The notes: generated by a model not told the origin, from the letters alone. A stretch of 64,000 nucleotides of DNA from Scandinavium vulneris_A (GCA_046518185.1 JBKGRZ010000002.1:1-64000); one strand, 5' to 3'; positions 1-8,724 are shown, counted from the first letter of the stretch. Numbers and translations: made by a program.

Positions 1-31
1 CAATCTGAGCCATGATCAAACTCTTCAATTT
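1..31 (-). rRNA. rrs: 16S rRNA, 5' end (partial)
   Basis: Read on the minus strand, the first bases of the window give the conserved 5' end of bacterial 16S rRNA (AAATTGAAGAGTTTGATC, then ATGGCTCAGATTG). The mature 5' end is at position 31; the rest of the gene lies beyond the window. Its position downstream of clpB on the same strand matches rrnG of E. coli. Confidence 0.96.
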
Positions 32-138
32 AAGTTTGATGCTCATGAATTAAACTTCGTAATGAATTACGTATGTTCACTCATAAGACTTGGTATTCTA
101 TTTAGCGTCTTGCGACGTTAAGAATCCATGTCACTTTG

Positions 139-178
139 AGTGCCCACACAGATTGTCTGATAAATTGTTAAAGAGCAG
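139..178 (-). promoter_or_regulatory. rRNA leader antitermination site (boxA and flanks)
   Basis: On the minus strand the leader contains TGCTCTTTAACA (166-177), the canonical rRNA boxA, followed by the conserved sequence running into a GTGTGGGCACT element. In E. coli these sites load the NusB/NusE/SuhB antitermination complex onto RNA polymerase and support 16S folding. Its place between promoter P2 and the 16S start is the usual one. Confidence 0.9.
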
Positions 179-215
179 TGCAACGCGGCTTTCGCTCACC
201 GTTGCGAGGTCCCGT

Positions 216-243
216 ATAATACGTTTTCCTCATTCAGAGTCAA
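216..243 (-). promoter_or_regulatory. rRNA operon promoter P2
   Basis: On the minus strand a TTGACT -35 (238-243) and a TATTAT -10 (216-221) are separated by 16 bases, followed by a GC-rich stretch near the start site. This matches the P2 promoter layout of enterobacterial rrn operons. Confidence 0.85.
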
Positions 244-336
244 GCGTTTAATTTCACTTTTCTCTGTCGGCGTTCATCGCTGAACCCCTACTGCCCCGGC
301 GGCTTGCTTGCCGTTGTTCCGTGTCAGTGGAGGCGC

Positions 337-364
337 ATTATAGGGAGTTATTCTGAGACAGCAA
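337..364 (-). promoter_or_regulatory. rRNA operon promoter P1
   Basis: On the minus strand a perfect TATAAT (337-342) is preceded by the conserved rrn P1 spacer AATAACTCCC and a TTGCTG -35 (359-364) at 16 bases. A/T-rich sequence upstream (about 365-385) could act as an UP element. The -35 differs from the usual TTGTCA. Confidence 0.85.
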
Positions 365-448
365 GTCTAAATTCAAAAAAACTTTCCGACCGCTCACTAT
401 TCATACAAAACATCAATAAAAGGCAAATATTCGCCTGGTTTTTAAACA

Positions 449-475
449 AAAACGAGCCCCTGAGGGCCCGTTTTT
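449..475 (-). terminator. clpB intrinsic terminator
   Basis: On the minus strand a stem CGGGCCC/GGGGCTCG with a short loop is flanked by A and T runs just past the clpB stop, so it can end clpB transcription before the rrn promoters. T runs on both sides could make it bidirectional. Confidence 0.75.
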
Positions 476-488
476 GCTTTTTTGTGAC

Positions 489-3062
489 TTACTGCACTGC
501 CACGATGCGGTCATCTTTGACCATCAGACGGATCGTTTTCCCAGGAATCAGCTCACCAGAAAGGATTTGCTGCGCCAGCGGGTTTTCAATCTGCTGCTGG
601 ATAGCACGTTTCAGAGGACGCGCCCCGTACACTGGGTCGTAGCCGTTTTCACTTAACAGCTTCAGCGCATCATCTTCTATATGCACGTCATAGCCGCGCT
701 CTTCGAGACGCTGGTACAAACGCTGAAGCTGGATCTTCGCAATCGAGGCGATATGTTGCTCACCCAACGGATGGAAGACCACGACTTCATCTATACGGTT
801 GATGAACTCTGGACGGAAGCTGTGGCTGACAACGCCCATCACCAAATCCTTCATGTGTCCATAGTCCAGTTCGCCGAAACGTTCCTGAATCAAATCAGAC
901 CCGAGGTTGGAGGTCATGATAACCACCGTATTGCGGAAATCGACCGTTCTCCCCTGCCCGTCCGTCAGACGACCATCATCCAGCACCTGCAATAAGATGT
1001 TGAACACATCCGGGTGTGCCTTCTCAACTTCATCAAGCAGAATCACCGAATACGGACGACGGCGAACGGCTTCGGTCAGATAACCGCCCTCTTCATAACC
1101 GACGTATCCCGGAGGCGCACCGACCAGACGAGAGACCGAGTGTTTTTCCATAAACTCGGACATATCGATACGCACCATCGCATCGTCGCTGTCGAACATA
1201 AAGTTAGCCAACGCCTTACAGAGTTCGGTTTTCCCGACACCGGTCGGCCCGAGGAACAGGAACGAACCAATCGGACGATTGGGATCCGACAATCCAGCAC
1301 GGCTTCGACGAATCGCATTCGATACAGCTTCTACCGCTTCATTCTGTCCAATCACTCGGCTGTGCAACTGTTGCTCCATCCGCAGCAGTTTGTCACGCTC
1401 GCCTTCCAACATTCTGGCGACAGGAATACCGGTCCAGCGTGCCAGCACGTCAGCAATTTCGACGTCAGTTACGCGGTTACGCAGCAGACGCATGGTTTTG
1501 CCTTCAGACTGGGTCGCCACAGTGAGCTGTTTTTCCAGTTCAGGAATTTTGCCGTATTGCAGCTCAGACATCCGCGCCAAATCACCCACGCGGCGTGCCT
1601 GCTCGATAGCAATTTTCGCTTGCTCAAGCTCTGCTTTAATAGTTTGCGTTCCGGACAGCGAGGCTTTCTCTGCTTTCCACTCTTCTTCCAGCTCAGAATA
1701 CTGACGTTCTTTGTCGTCCAGTTCTTCATTAAGCATATCCAGACGTTTAAGGCTGGCTTCGTCCGACTCTTTTTTCAGCGCCTGCTGTTCAAGCTTGAGC
1801 TGAATGATACGGCGCTCGAGTCGGTCCAGTTCTTCCGGCTTCGAGTCTATCTGCATACGAATGCTGGATGCCGCCTCATCTATCAGGTCAATGGCTTTAT
1901 CCGGCAGTTGTCGGTCAGCAATATAACGATGTGATAACGTCGCCGCAGCAACAATCGCCGGATCGGTTATCTGCACATGGTGGTGCAATTCATAACGCTC
2001 TTTCAGGCCACGTAATATCGCAATGGTATCTTCGACTGATGGCTCAGCGACAAATACTTTCTGGAATCGACGTTCCAGCGCGGCGTCTTTCTCGATGTAC
2101 TGACGGTATTCATCAAGCGTTGTCGCCCCGACGCAGTGCAGTTCACCGCGGGCCAGCGCTGGCTTAAGCATGTTCCCGGCGTCCATCGCGCCGTCCGCTT
2201 TCCCCGCCCCGACCATAGTGTGCAGCTCATCGATAAACAGAATGACGTTGCCTTCCTGTTTCGCCAAATCGTTGAGCACGCCTTTCAGACGTTCTTCAAA
2301 TTCCCCACGATATTTGGCCCCTGCCACCAGCGCGCCCATATCCAACGCCAGCACCCGACGGCCTTTCAGCCCTTCAGGCACTTCACCATTCACAATTCGC
2401 TGTGCCAGCCCTTCGACTATCGCCGTTTTCCCGACGCCAGGTTCACCGATCAGCACCGGGTTATTTTTGGTGCGACGCTGCAATACCTGAATGGTACGGC
2501 GAATCTCTTCGTCACGACCGATCACCGGGTCAAGTTTGCCCTGCTCGGCGCGTTCGGTCAGATCGAGCGTATATTTTTTCAAAGCCTGACGTTGGTCTTC
2601 GGCTCCCTGATCGTTCACGCTGTCACCTCCGCGCATTTGTTCAATCGCCTGAGTCACATTGGCGGTTGTTGCTCCGGCAGTTTTCAGCTGGTCGGTCAGC
2701 GTGCCGCGTGATTCAAGCGCCGCCAGAACAAACAGTTCTGACGAGATAAAGTTGTCATTTCGTTTTTGCGCCAGCTTGTCGCAAAGATTCAGCACGCGCA
2801 CCAAATCCTGAGACGGCTGAACGTCACCACCGGTGCCTTCCACCTGCGGTAAACGGCTCAATGCCTGATCGATGGCTGTGCGTAACTGCCCGGCATTCAC
2901 GCCAGCAGAGGTTAATAAAGGACGTACCGATCCCCCTTCCTGATTCAGAAGTGCGCTCATTAAATGAAGAGGTTCGATGAATTGGTTGTCGTGCCCGAGT
3001 GCAAGAGACTGGGCATCGGCGAGAGCAAGCTGGAATTTATTGGTAAGACGATCCAGACGCAT
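489..3062 (-). CDS. clpB: ATP-dependent disaggregase ClpB
   Basis: Hsp100/AAA+ chaperone of 857 residues, the E. coli length. It threads aggregated proteins through its hexamer together with DnaK/DnaJ/GrpE in the cytoplasm. Visible parts are an N-domain (about 1-145), NBD1 with Walker A GEPGVGKT (near residue 206), a long coiled-coil middle domain (about 410-520), and NBD2 with Walker A GPTGVGKT (near 605). The ATG at 3062 is chosen because a strong GGAGG sits just before it; upstream in-frame codons would lie on top of that site. A sigma-32-type promoter precedes the gene. Family assignment is certain. Confidence 0.98.
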   Translation of the reverse strand: MRLDRLTNKFQLALADAQSLALGHDNQFIEPLHLMSALLNQEGGSVRPLLTSAGVNAGQLRTAIDQALSRLPQVEGTGGDVQPSQDLVRVLNLCDKLAQKRNDNFISSELFVLAALESRGTLTDQLKTAGATTANVTQAIEQMRGGDSVNDQGAEDQRQALKKYTLDLTERAEQGKLDPVIGRDEEIRRTIQVLQRRTKNNPVLIGEPGVGKTAIVEGLAQRIVNGEVPEGLKGRRVLALDMGALVAGAKYRGEFEERLKGVLNDLAKQEGNVILFIDELHTMVGAGKADGAMDAGNMLKPALARGELHCVGATTLDEYRQYIEKDAALERRFQKVFVAEPSVEDTIAILRGLKERYELHHHVQITDPAIVAAATLSHRYIADRQLPDKAIDLIDEAASSIRMQIDSKPEELDRLERRIIQLKLEQQALKKESDEASLKRLDMLNEELDDKERQYSELEEEWKAEKASLSGTQTIKAELEQAKIAIEQARRVGDLARMSELQYGKIPELEKQLTVATQSEGKTMRLLRNRVTDVEIADVLARWTGIPVARMLEGERDKLLRMEQQLHSRVIGQNEAVEAVSNAIRRSRAGLSDPNRPIGSFLFLGPTGVGKTELCKALANFMFDSDDAMVRIDMSEFMEKHSVSRLVGAPPGYVGYEEGGYLTEAVRRRPYSVILLDEVEKAHPDVFNILLQVLDDGRLTDGQGRTVDFRNTVVIMTSNLGSDLIQERFGELDYGHMKDLVMGVVSHSFRPEFINRIDEVVVFHPLGEQHIASIAKIQLQRLYQRLEERGYDVHIEDDALKLLSENGYDPVYGARPLKRAIQQQIENPLAQQILSGELIPGKTIRLMVKDDRIVAVQ

Positions 3063-3100
3063 AACTCCTCCCATAACAGGTCAATTTTGCTACTGGAGAT

Positions 3101-3129
3101 TAAATGAGGTCATCCCTCAATTATTCAAG
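3101..3129 (-). promoter_or_regulatory. sigma-32 (heat-shock) promoter of clpB
   Basis: On the minus strand CTTGAATA (3122-3129) and CTCATTTA (3101-3108) are 13 bases apart, close to the RpoH consensus, and the stretch closely resembles the E. coli clpB promoter as I recall it. It lies about 40 bases before the clpB start. Confidence 0.8.
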
Positions 3130-3190
3130 GTTAGAGACCTGAACTAGGTGAAAAATATGTCAGCCTTCTGGATCGTCTTGATTCTTTAGG

Positions 3191-3922
3191 TTATATCAGC
3201 CAAATGAAACTTGCCATACGACCGGTGGTCCGATCGCGTCGATAAGAGAAAAAATCATCCTTTTCGCTTAGCGTACAGCGTTCACCGCCGAACACCTGAT
3301 TAACGCCGACATTTGCCAGACGCTGACGGGCTAACTGATAGATATCAGCGAAGTATTTTTCGCCAACCGGACGGAAAGCACTATCAGCTTGTGTATCTTT
3401 GGCCATGAAAGCCTCACGGACTTCCGAGCCAACTTCAAATGCCTGAGGACCAATCGCCGGACCAAGCCAGGCCAGAATGTTTTCTGGTTTATCCTGGAAA
3501 TGAGCGACGGTTTGTTCCAGAACGCCATCACACAGCCCGCGCCAACCAGCATGTGCAGCAGCGACTTCGGTTCCCGCTTTATTGCAAAACAGCACCGGCA
3601 AACAGTCGGCGGTCATTACGGCACACACCAGACCAGGCTGATTGCTGTAGGACGCATCTGCCTTTTTGGAGACATATTCGCCGCCGGTCAAGGTCAAAAC
3701 CGCATTCCCGTGAACCTGCTCAAGCCAGACCGGACGCGAAGGAAACGCCGCCGCTTCATAGAAACGACGGCGGTTCTCTTCTACATGTTGCAGATTATCG
3801 CCACAGTGGGCGCCGAGATTGAGAGAATCCCAGGGCGATGCACTCACACCGCCCACACGCGTGGAACTGCACGCGCCGACACCCTCAGGCATCGGCCACT
3901 GGGGAACAATAATCTTGGTCAT
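3191..3922 (-). CDS. pgeF: Peptidoglycan editing factor PgeF (YfiH)
   Basis: A 243-residue protein of the YfiH/LACC1 multicopper-oxidase-like family. PgeF is known to remove mis-incorporated residues from peptidoglycan precursors (UDP-MurNAc-L-Ser correction) in the cytoplasm. The family's metal/active-site His, Cys and His are visible in EQVHGN, TADCLPV and AHAGWRG. Its ATG overlaps the rluD stop in an ATGA, so the two are translationally coupled in one operon, as in E. coli. Length and N-terminus agree with E. coli YfiH. Confidence 0.95.
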   Translation of the reverse strand: MTKIIVPQWPMPEGVGACSSTRVGGVSASPWDSLNLGAHCGDNLQHVEENRRRFYEAAAFPSRPVWLEQVHGNAVLTLTGGEYVSKKADASYSNQPGLVCAVMTADCLPVLFCNKAGTEVAAAHAGWRGLCDGVLEQTVAHFQDKPENILAWLGPAIGPQAFEVGSEVREAFMAKDTQADSAFRPVGEKYFADIYQLARQRLANVGVNQVFGGERCTLSEKDDFFSYRRDRTTGRMASFIWLI

Positions 3923-4899
3923 AGCCAGGCAACATCATCCTTGTGTTCTTCGAAATCGGCGCGCATCGCAGCAATAAGATCGACCATATCCTGAGGGATA
4001 GGCGCATGCCATTCCATCTGGATCCCGGTAATCGGGTGATACAGACGAAGCATAGTCGCATGCAGCGCCTGACGGTCGAATTTACGCAGTTCGGTGATGA
4101 ACTCTTCCGATGCCCCTTTTGGCGGACGCGGACGGCCACCATAAAGCTGATCGCCCACCAGCGGATGGGTAATATGGGCCATGTGCACGCGGATTTGGTG
4201 CGTACGTCCGGTTTCCAGACGCAGGCGCAAACGCGTGTGCACACGGAAATGTTCCATAATGCGATAGTGCGTCACAGCCGGTTTCCCCATTGGGTGAACG
4301 GACATGTGGGTACGCTTGGTCGGATGGCGACTGATCGGTTCTTCCACCGTTCCGCCCGACGTCATGTGACCAATCGCCACGGCTTCATATTCACGGGTGA
4401 TTTCACGCAGCTGCAGCGCTTCAACCAGACGCGTTTGCGCCGGAACAGTTTTAGCCACCACCATCAGACCGGTAGTGTCTTTATCCAGACGGTGAACAAT
4501 CCCCGCACGTGGCACATCGACAATCGGTGGATAGTAATGCAGCAAAGCATTGAGGATAGTCCCGTCAGGATTCCCTGCGCCCGGATGCACCACCAGGTCA
4601 CGCGGTTTGTTGATAACGATAATGTCGTCATCCTCATACACGATGGTCAGCGGGATATCCTGTGGCTCGAAGCGTGCTTCTTCTTCGATTTCAGCGTTGA
4701 TGGCGACACGTTCTCCCCCCAACACTTTCTCTTTTGGCTTGTCACAAATGACGCCATTGACCTGCACTCGCTGGTCAAGGATCCATTCTTTTATACGCGA
4801 ACGCGAATAATCCGGGAACATTTCGGCCAAAGCCTGATCTAAGCGTTGACCGAGTTGTTTTTCGGATACCGTTGCGGTGAGTTGTACTTGTTGTGCCAT
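3919..4899 (-). CDS. rluD: 23S rRNA pseudouridine(1911/1915/1917) synthase RluD
   Basis: A 326-residue pseudouridine synthase that modifies helix 69 of 23S rRNA late in large-subunit assembly. An S4-like RNA-binding domain occupies about residues 15-80. The catalytic domain carries the signature HRLDKDTTG, whose Asp is the nucleophile, near residue 139. It is divergent from bamD and cotranscribed with pgeF, with a 4-base overlap. The arrangement and length equal E. coli RluD. Confidence 0.97.
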   Translation of the reverse strand: MAQQVQLTATVSEKQLGQRLDQALAEMFPDYSRSRIKEWILDQRVQVNGVICDKPKEKVLGGERVAINAEIEEEARFEPQDIPLTIVYEDDDIIVINKPRDLVVHPGAGNPDGTILNALLHYYPPIVDVPRAGIVHRLDKDTTGLMVVAKTVPAQTRLVEALQLREITREYEAVAIGHMTSGGTVEEPISRHPTKRTHMSVHPMGKPAVTHYRIMEHFRVHTRLRLRLETGRTHQIRVHMAHITHPLVGDQLYGGRPRPPKGASEEFITELRKFDRQALHATMLRLYHPITGIQMEWHAPIPQDMVDLIAAMRADFEEHKDDVAWL

Positions 4900-4920
4900 A
4901 AACAGCTTCTTCGTTTAACG

Positions 4921-4952
4921 TTGGGTTTTACGGCTTCGCCGTATAATATAGT
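4921..4952. promoter_or_regulatory. rluD/bamD divergent promoter region
   Basis: A perfect inverted repeat TACGGC-TTC-GCCGTA (4929-4943) runs into TATAATATAGT. On the plus strand TATAAT (4942-4947) with an imperfect TTGGGT 15 bases upstream could start bamD transcription; the minus strand also offers TATATTAT-like -10 boxes for rluD. Exact start sites cannot be fixed by eye. Confidence 0.45.
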
Positions 4953-5030
4953 GTGCTATTGTAGCTGGTCTTAATCGGGAGCAGGAACGATAATCTCCCG
5001 CATAAACATTCTGAGGAAAGTCAAAACGTC

Positions 5031-5774
5031 ATGACGCGCATGAAATACCTGGTGGCCCTTGCCACACTGAGCCTGGCTTTGGCGGGTTGCTCCGGTTCAA
5101 AGGAAGAGGTGCCTGATAACCCGCCAAATGAAATCTACGCGACTGCTCAACAAAAGTTGCAGGACGGTAACTGGAAACAGGCGATAACGCAACTGGAAGC
5201 GCTCGATAACCGCTATCCGTTTGGCCCGTATTCTCAGCAGGTTCAGCTTGATTTGATTTATGCGTACTACAAAAACGCCGATCTGCCGCTGGCTCAGGCT
5301 GCTATCGACCGCTTCATGCGTCTCAACCCGACTCACCCAAACATTGACTATGTCATCTATATGCGTGGCCTGACCAACATGGCTCTGGATGACAGTGCGC
5401 TGCAAGGCTTCTTTGGCGTTGACCGTTCTGACCGCGATCCGCAGCACGCCCGTGACGCATTCAATGACTTCTCCAAACTGGTTCGCGGCTACCCGCAAAG
5501 CCAGTACTCATCTGACGCCTACAAGCGCATGGTGTTCCTGAAGGATCGCCTGGCGAAGTATGAGCTGTCAGTGGTGGATTACTACACCGATCGTGGGGCA
5601 TGGGTAGCGGTCGTTAACCGTGTTGAAGGTATGCTCCGTGACTTCCCGGACACGCAGGCCACCCGCGATGCACTGCCGAAGATGGAAAAAGCCTACCGCG
5701 AAATGCAGATGAACGCGCAGGCTGATAAAGTGGCGAAAATCATCGCCGCCAACGGCAGCAAGACCAGTAGCTAA
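5031..5774 (+). CDS. bamD: Outer membrane protein assembly factor BamD
   Basis: A 247-residue outer-membrane lipoprotein and essential partner of BamA in inserting beta-barrel proteins. The signal peptide ends in a lipobox at LALAGC, giving a lipidated Cys near residue 20. The remainder is helical TPR-type repeats typical of BamD. The start ATG follows GAGGAAAG. It is transcribed alone and ends at a strong terminator. Length is within two residues of E. coli BamD. Confidence 0.97.
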   Translation: MTRMKYLVALATLSLALAGCSGSKEEVPDNPPNEIYATAQQKLQDGNWKQAITQLEALDNRYPFGPYSQQVQLDLIYAYYKNADLPLAQAAIDRFMRLNPTHPNIDYVIYMRGLTNMALDDSALQGFFGVDRSDRDPQHARDAFNDFSKLVRGYPQSQYSSDAYKRMVFLKDRLAKYELSVVDYYTDRGAWVAVVNRVEGMLRDFPDTQATRDALPKMEKAYREMQMNAQADKVAKIIAANGSKTSS

Positions 5775-5789
5775 GCGTTCCTGATAACG

Positions 5790-5823
5790 AAAACGGCAGC
5801 CCCCAAAAGGCTGCCGTTTTTTT
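5790..5823 (+). terminator. bamD intrinsic terminator
   Basis: AAAACGGCAGCC-CCCAAAA-GGCTGCCGTTTTTTT, a long GC stem followed by seven T residues, 15 bases after the bamD stop. Confidence 0.9.
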
Positions 5824-5963
5824 GGCATTCGTTACAGCGCTGAAGCGGTTTAGCGCCCAGTCATCCCATCAACTATGGCCCTCTTTTTCGCATTCCTCAA
5901 GTATTAAATCCCCTGTTCCTGTCCTGCCTCACAAAATACGTTGACTGACAAAAAGTGACAAAA

Positions 5964-5985
5964 TAACGTGATTTACATCACACAT
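5964..5985 (+). promoter_or_regulatory. CRP-binding site of raiA
   Basis: The two half-sites GTGA (5968-5971) and TCAC (5978-5981) are separated by six bases inside a 22-base palindrome close to the CRP consensus. Its centre is about 41 bases before a plausible start site behind TATGCT (6003-6008), which is class II activator geometry. raiA is CRP-linked in E. coli. Confidence 0.75.
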
Positions 5986-6045
5986 TTTGACATTGAGAAC
6001 GGTATGCTGGAATCACCAAGACGGGAAAGACAAGAGGTAAAATTT

Positions 6046-6378
6046 ATGACAATGAACATTACCAGTAAACAAATGGAAATTACTCCGGCTATCCGCCAGC
6101 ACGTCGCAGACCGTCTCACCAAACTTGAAAAATGGCAAACTCATCTGATTAACCCACACATCATTCTGTCTAAGGAGCCGCAGGGTTTTGTAGCCGACGC
6201 CACCATGCACACACCTAACGGTCATCTGGTTGCCAGCGCGCGTCATGAAGATATGTACACTGCCATTAACGAATTGATCAACAAGCTGGAAAGGCAGCTC
6301 AATAAAGTGCAACACAAAGGGGAAGCACGTCGCGCCAACGCATCGGTGAAAGACGTCAACTTCGTTGAACAAGAGTAA
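6046..6378 (+). CDS. raiA: Ribosome-associated translation inhibitor RaiA
   Basis: A 110-residue protein Y/RaiA of the HPF family. It binds the decoding centre of 70S ribosomes in stationary phase or cold, blocking translation and counteracting 100S dimer formation. The beta-alpha-beta-beta-beta-alpha core is evident, with conserved NITSKQMEITPAIR at the start. The ATG at 6046 follows AGAGGTAAAATTT and matches the E. coli start; an earlier in-frame ATG (5968) lies inside the CRP site and is not used. The C-terminal acidic tail is slightly shorter than in E. coli (113 residues). Confidence 0.96.
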   Translation: MTMNITSKQMEITPAIRQHVADRLTKLEKWQTHLINPHIILSKEPQGFVADATMHTPNGHLVASARHEDMYTAINELINKLERQLNKVQHKGEARRANASVKDVNFVEQE

Positions 6379-6400
6379 TCCTTATCAACTGTGTTAATCC

Positions 6401-6426
6401 AACGCGCCTTCGGGCGCGTTTTTTGT
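6401..6426 (+). terminator. raiA intrinsic terminator
   Basis: AACGCGCC-TTCG-GGCGCGTTTTTT: perfect stem with a UUCG tetraloop and T run directly after raiA. Confidence 0.93.
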
Positions 6427-6444
6427 GCCCGAACGTTTTTGCGG

Positions 6445-6473
6445 TTGACAGCATGAAAACAGTACGGTTACTT
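6445..6473 (+). promoter_or_regulatory. pheLA promoter
   Basis: TTGACA (6445-6450), a 17-base spacer and TTACTT (6468-6473), 27 bases before the leader peptide. The -35 and spacer resemble the E. coli pheA promoter; the -10 is weaker. Confidence 0.7.
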
Positions 6474-6500
6474 TAACTGCGTACTTCCAAGGAAATCCTG

Positions 6501-6548
6501 ATGAAAACTGTCCCGTTCTTCTTCGCATTCTTTTTTACCTTCCCCTGA
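6501..6548 (+). CDS. pheL: pheA operon leader peptide
   Basis: The 15-codon peptide MKTVPFFFAFFFTFP has seven phenylalanines, the hallmark of phenylalanine attenuation. AAGGAAATCCTG precedes the ATG. Ribosome stalling at the Phe codons when charged tRNA-Phe is scarce favours the antiterminator and lets transcription run into pheA. E. coli pheL is also 15 residues. Confidence 0.95.
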   Translation: MKTVPFFFAFFFTFP

Positions 6549-6594
6549 TTGGGAGGCGTTTCGTCGTGTGATAAAGAATGCGAAGACGAACAAT

Positions 6595-6622
6595 AAGGCC
6601 TCCCACACCGGGGGGCCTTTTT
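6595..6622 (+). terminator. pheA attenuator terminator
   Basis: AAGGCCTCCC-ACACC-GGGGGGCCTTTTTT lies between pheL and pheA. Upstream pairing partners, including the GGGAGGC at about 6551-6557, can form the competing antiterminator. This is the regulatory hairpin of Phe attenuation. Confidence 0.92.
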
Positions 6623-6647
6623 TATTGATAACAAGAAAGGCGACATT

Positions 6648-7808
6648 ATGACTGCGGAAAACCCGTTACTTGCTCTACGCGACAAAATAAGCGCGCTGGA
6701 TGAAAAGTTGCTCTCGCTGCTGGCCGAGCGTCGTGGGCTGGCAGTAGAAGTGGGCAAAGCGAAACTGCTATCGCATCGCCCTGTCCGCGATATCGACCGC
6801 GAACGCGACCTGCTGGAACGCCTGATTGCCTTGGGTAAAAGCCACCATCTTGATGCGCACTACATCACTCGCCTGTTTCAGCTGATTATTGAAGATTCCG
6901 TTTTGACCCAGCAGGCGTTGCTCCAGCAGCATCTGAACAAAATCAATCCGCATTCCGCCCGGGTGGCATTTCTTGGTCCGAAAGGTTCTTACTCCCACCT
7001 CGCCGCACGTCAGTATGCCGCCCGCCATTTCGAGCAATTTATCGAAAGCGGATGCGCCAAATTCGCCGATATCTTTAATCAGGTCGAAACCGGACAAGCC
7101 GATTACGCGGTGGTGCCGATTGAAAATACCAGTTCCGGTGCAATCAACGACGTCTACGATCTGTTGCAGCACACCAGCCTGTCGATTGTCGGCGAGATGA
7201 CGGTCCCTATCGATCACTGCGTGCTGGTTTCCGGCTCAACCAGCCTGGATAACATCGAAACCGTCTACAGCCATCCACAACCCTTCCAGCAGTGCAGCCA
7301 ATTCCTGAACCGCTATCCGCACTGGAAAATCGAATACACCGAAAGTACCTCTGCGGCGATGGAAAAAGTGGCCGAAGCGAATTCGCCCCACGTTGCCGCT
7401 CTCGGCAGCGAAGCCGGAGGCGGGCTGTATGGGCTACAGGTTCTGGAACGCAATCTGGCAAACCAGACACAGAACATCACCCGTTTCATCGTGCTGGCCC
7501 GGAAAGCGATTAACGTCTCCGATCAGGTTCCGGCGAAAACCACCCTGCTGATCGCCACCGGACAGCAGGCCGGTGCGTTGGTAGAAGCGCTGCTGGTACT
7601 GCGTAATCATAATTTGATCATGACTAAGCTGGAGTCGCGCCCGATTTACGGTAATCCGTGGGAAGAGATGTTTTATCTGGACGTACAGGCCAATCTGGAA
7701 TCGACCGCGATGCAAAAAGCCCTCAAGGAGCTGGGTGAAATCACCCGCTCCATGAAAGTGCTGGGCTGTTATCCAAGCGAAAACGTAGTGCCGGTTGACC
7801 CGGTTTAA
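6648..7808 (+). CDS. pheA: Bifunctional chorismate mutase/prephenate dehydratase (P-protein)
   Basis: A 386-residue enzyme converting chorismate to prephenate and then phenylpyruvate, the committed Phe branch. The N-terminal AroQ mutase helix bundle covers about 1-95. The dehydratase domain (about 105-285) begins at RVAFLGPKGSYS and contains the NTSSGAINDVYD motif. A C-terminal ACT regulatory domain with GALVEAL and ESRP motifs binds Phe for feedback inhibition. It is preceded by the pheL attenuator. Its stop overlaps by four bases the stop of the convergent SMP-30 gene, and no separate terminator is visible. Confidence 0.98.
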   Translation: MTAENPLLALRDKISALDEKLLSLLAERRGLAVEVGKAKLLSHRPVRDIDRERDLLERLIALGKSHHLDAHYITRLFQLIIEDSVLTQQALLQQHLNKINPHSARVAFLGPKGSYSHLAARQYAARHFEQFIESGCAKFADIFNQVETGQADYAVVPIENTSSGAINDVYDLLQHTSLSIVGEMTVPIDHCVLVSGSTSLDNIETVYSHPQPFQQCSQFLNRYPHWKIEYTESTSAAMEKVAEANSPHVAALGSEAGGGLYGLQVLERNLANQTQNITRFIVLARKAINVSDQVPAKTTLLIATGQQAGALVEALLVLRNHNLIMTKLESRPIYGNPWEEMFYLDVQANLESTAMQKALKELGEITRSMKVLGCYPSENVVPVDPV

Positions 7809-8677
7809 GACTCAATAAAAGGCAACTTCTTCATCCCTGCCACCTCAACAGGCAGGGTGAAGATGGCGCCGGAGAGCGGCGATTGACGCACCTCTTCGGC
7901 GCTCATGTTTTCACGGGTGGTGGTAATAAACAGCGTTTTCATCTCAGGCCCACCAAAGCAGACCATCGTTGGGCGGCGTACCGGCAAATGATACTCCGCC
8001 AGCTGTTGACCGTCAGGCGAGAAGCGCGCCACCCTGCGACCGTCAAACATCGCTATCCAGTAACACCCTTCTTCATCCATCGCTGCGCCGTCCGGAATAC
8101 CTTCCCCTGCGCTAAAGGTGCGGAAGACCTGCCGTTTGCCCGGCTCACCCTGCTCATCCAACGGCGTCCGGTAGATAACGCCGTTCGGGGTATCAGAGGT
8201 GTACATCCACTTTTTATCCGCGCTAAAGGCCAGCCCGTTGGCCCCATGAATATCACACTGGATAACTTTCGGTTTGAGCTGATTATCGACCCGCATCAGC
8301 AGCGCGCCGTTGTAATCACCCGGCCCCCAAAATGTTCCGGCATAGAAACGCCCGTCTCTGTCGGTACCGCCGTCGTTAAAACGCGCCAGCTGCGGATTGC
8401 TTGGATTGTCGCAGATTTTTCGCACCAGCAGTCCATGACGATCGCTCAACCAAATGGCACTGCGCAGCGCAACGATAAAGCCGCCCTTATCCCGGAGCGC
8501 AAAACAGCCTACCTCTTCGGGAAACTGCAGGACCTGATGCTCGCCGCTGGCGAGACAGTAGCGGTGAATTTCACACTCGAGGATATCGGCCCAATAGAGA
8601 GCCTGTTCGGCCTCGCTCCAGGTTGGGCATTCCGGTAAATGACCGGTGTAATCGAACAAAACTTCGGGTTGTGCCAT
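7805..8677 (-). CDS. SMP-30/gluconolactonase/LRE family protein
   Basis: A 290-residue six-bladed beta-propeller of the regucalcin/gluconolactonase family. These are metal-dependent lactonases acting on sugar lactones, but the substrate here is unknown. Family signatures are the N-terminal GHLPECPTWSE, ARFNDGGTDRDGRFYAG mid-protein and GANGLAFSADKKWMYTSDT. The ATG at 8677 opens a typical MAQPEVLF start; earlier in-frame codons would run through the tyrA terminator. It sits between pheA and tyrA, where E. coli has no gene, and shares the minus strand with tyrA-aroF behind a terminator. Its link to aromatic synthesis is unclear. Confidence 0.85.
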   Translation of the reverse strand: MAQPEVLFDYTGHLPECPTWSEAEQALYWADILECEIHRYCLASGEHQVLQFPEEVGCFALRDKGGFIVALRSAIWLSDRHGLLVRKICDNPSNPQLARFNDGGTDRDGRFYAGTFWGPGDYNGALLMRVDNQLKPKVIQCDIHGANGLAFSADKKWMYTSDTPNGVIYRTPLDEQGEPGKRQVFRTFSAGEGIPDGAAMDEEGCYWIAMFDGRRVARFSPDGQQLAEYHLPVRRPTMVCFGGPEMKTLFITTTRENMSAEEVRQSPLSGAIFTLPVEVAGMKKLPFIES

Positions 8678-8694
8678 TTTCGTTTCCCTATAAA

Positions 8695-8724
8695 AAAAGC
8701 CAGCGGGTTTCCCCTCTGGCTTTT
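8695..8724 (-). terminator. aroF-tyrA terminator
   Basis: On the minus strand AAAGCCAGAGGGG-AAACC-CGCTGGCTTT is followed by a T run, 17 bases past the tyrA stop and just before the SMP-30 gene. Confidence 0.85.

Noticed and set aside
1014..1934. Long open frame on the plus strand inside clpB
   Set aside because: It is antisense to a certain gene, its codons mirror the clpB frame and it has no ribosome-binding site or recognisable domain.
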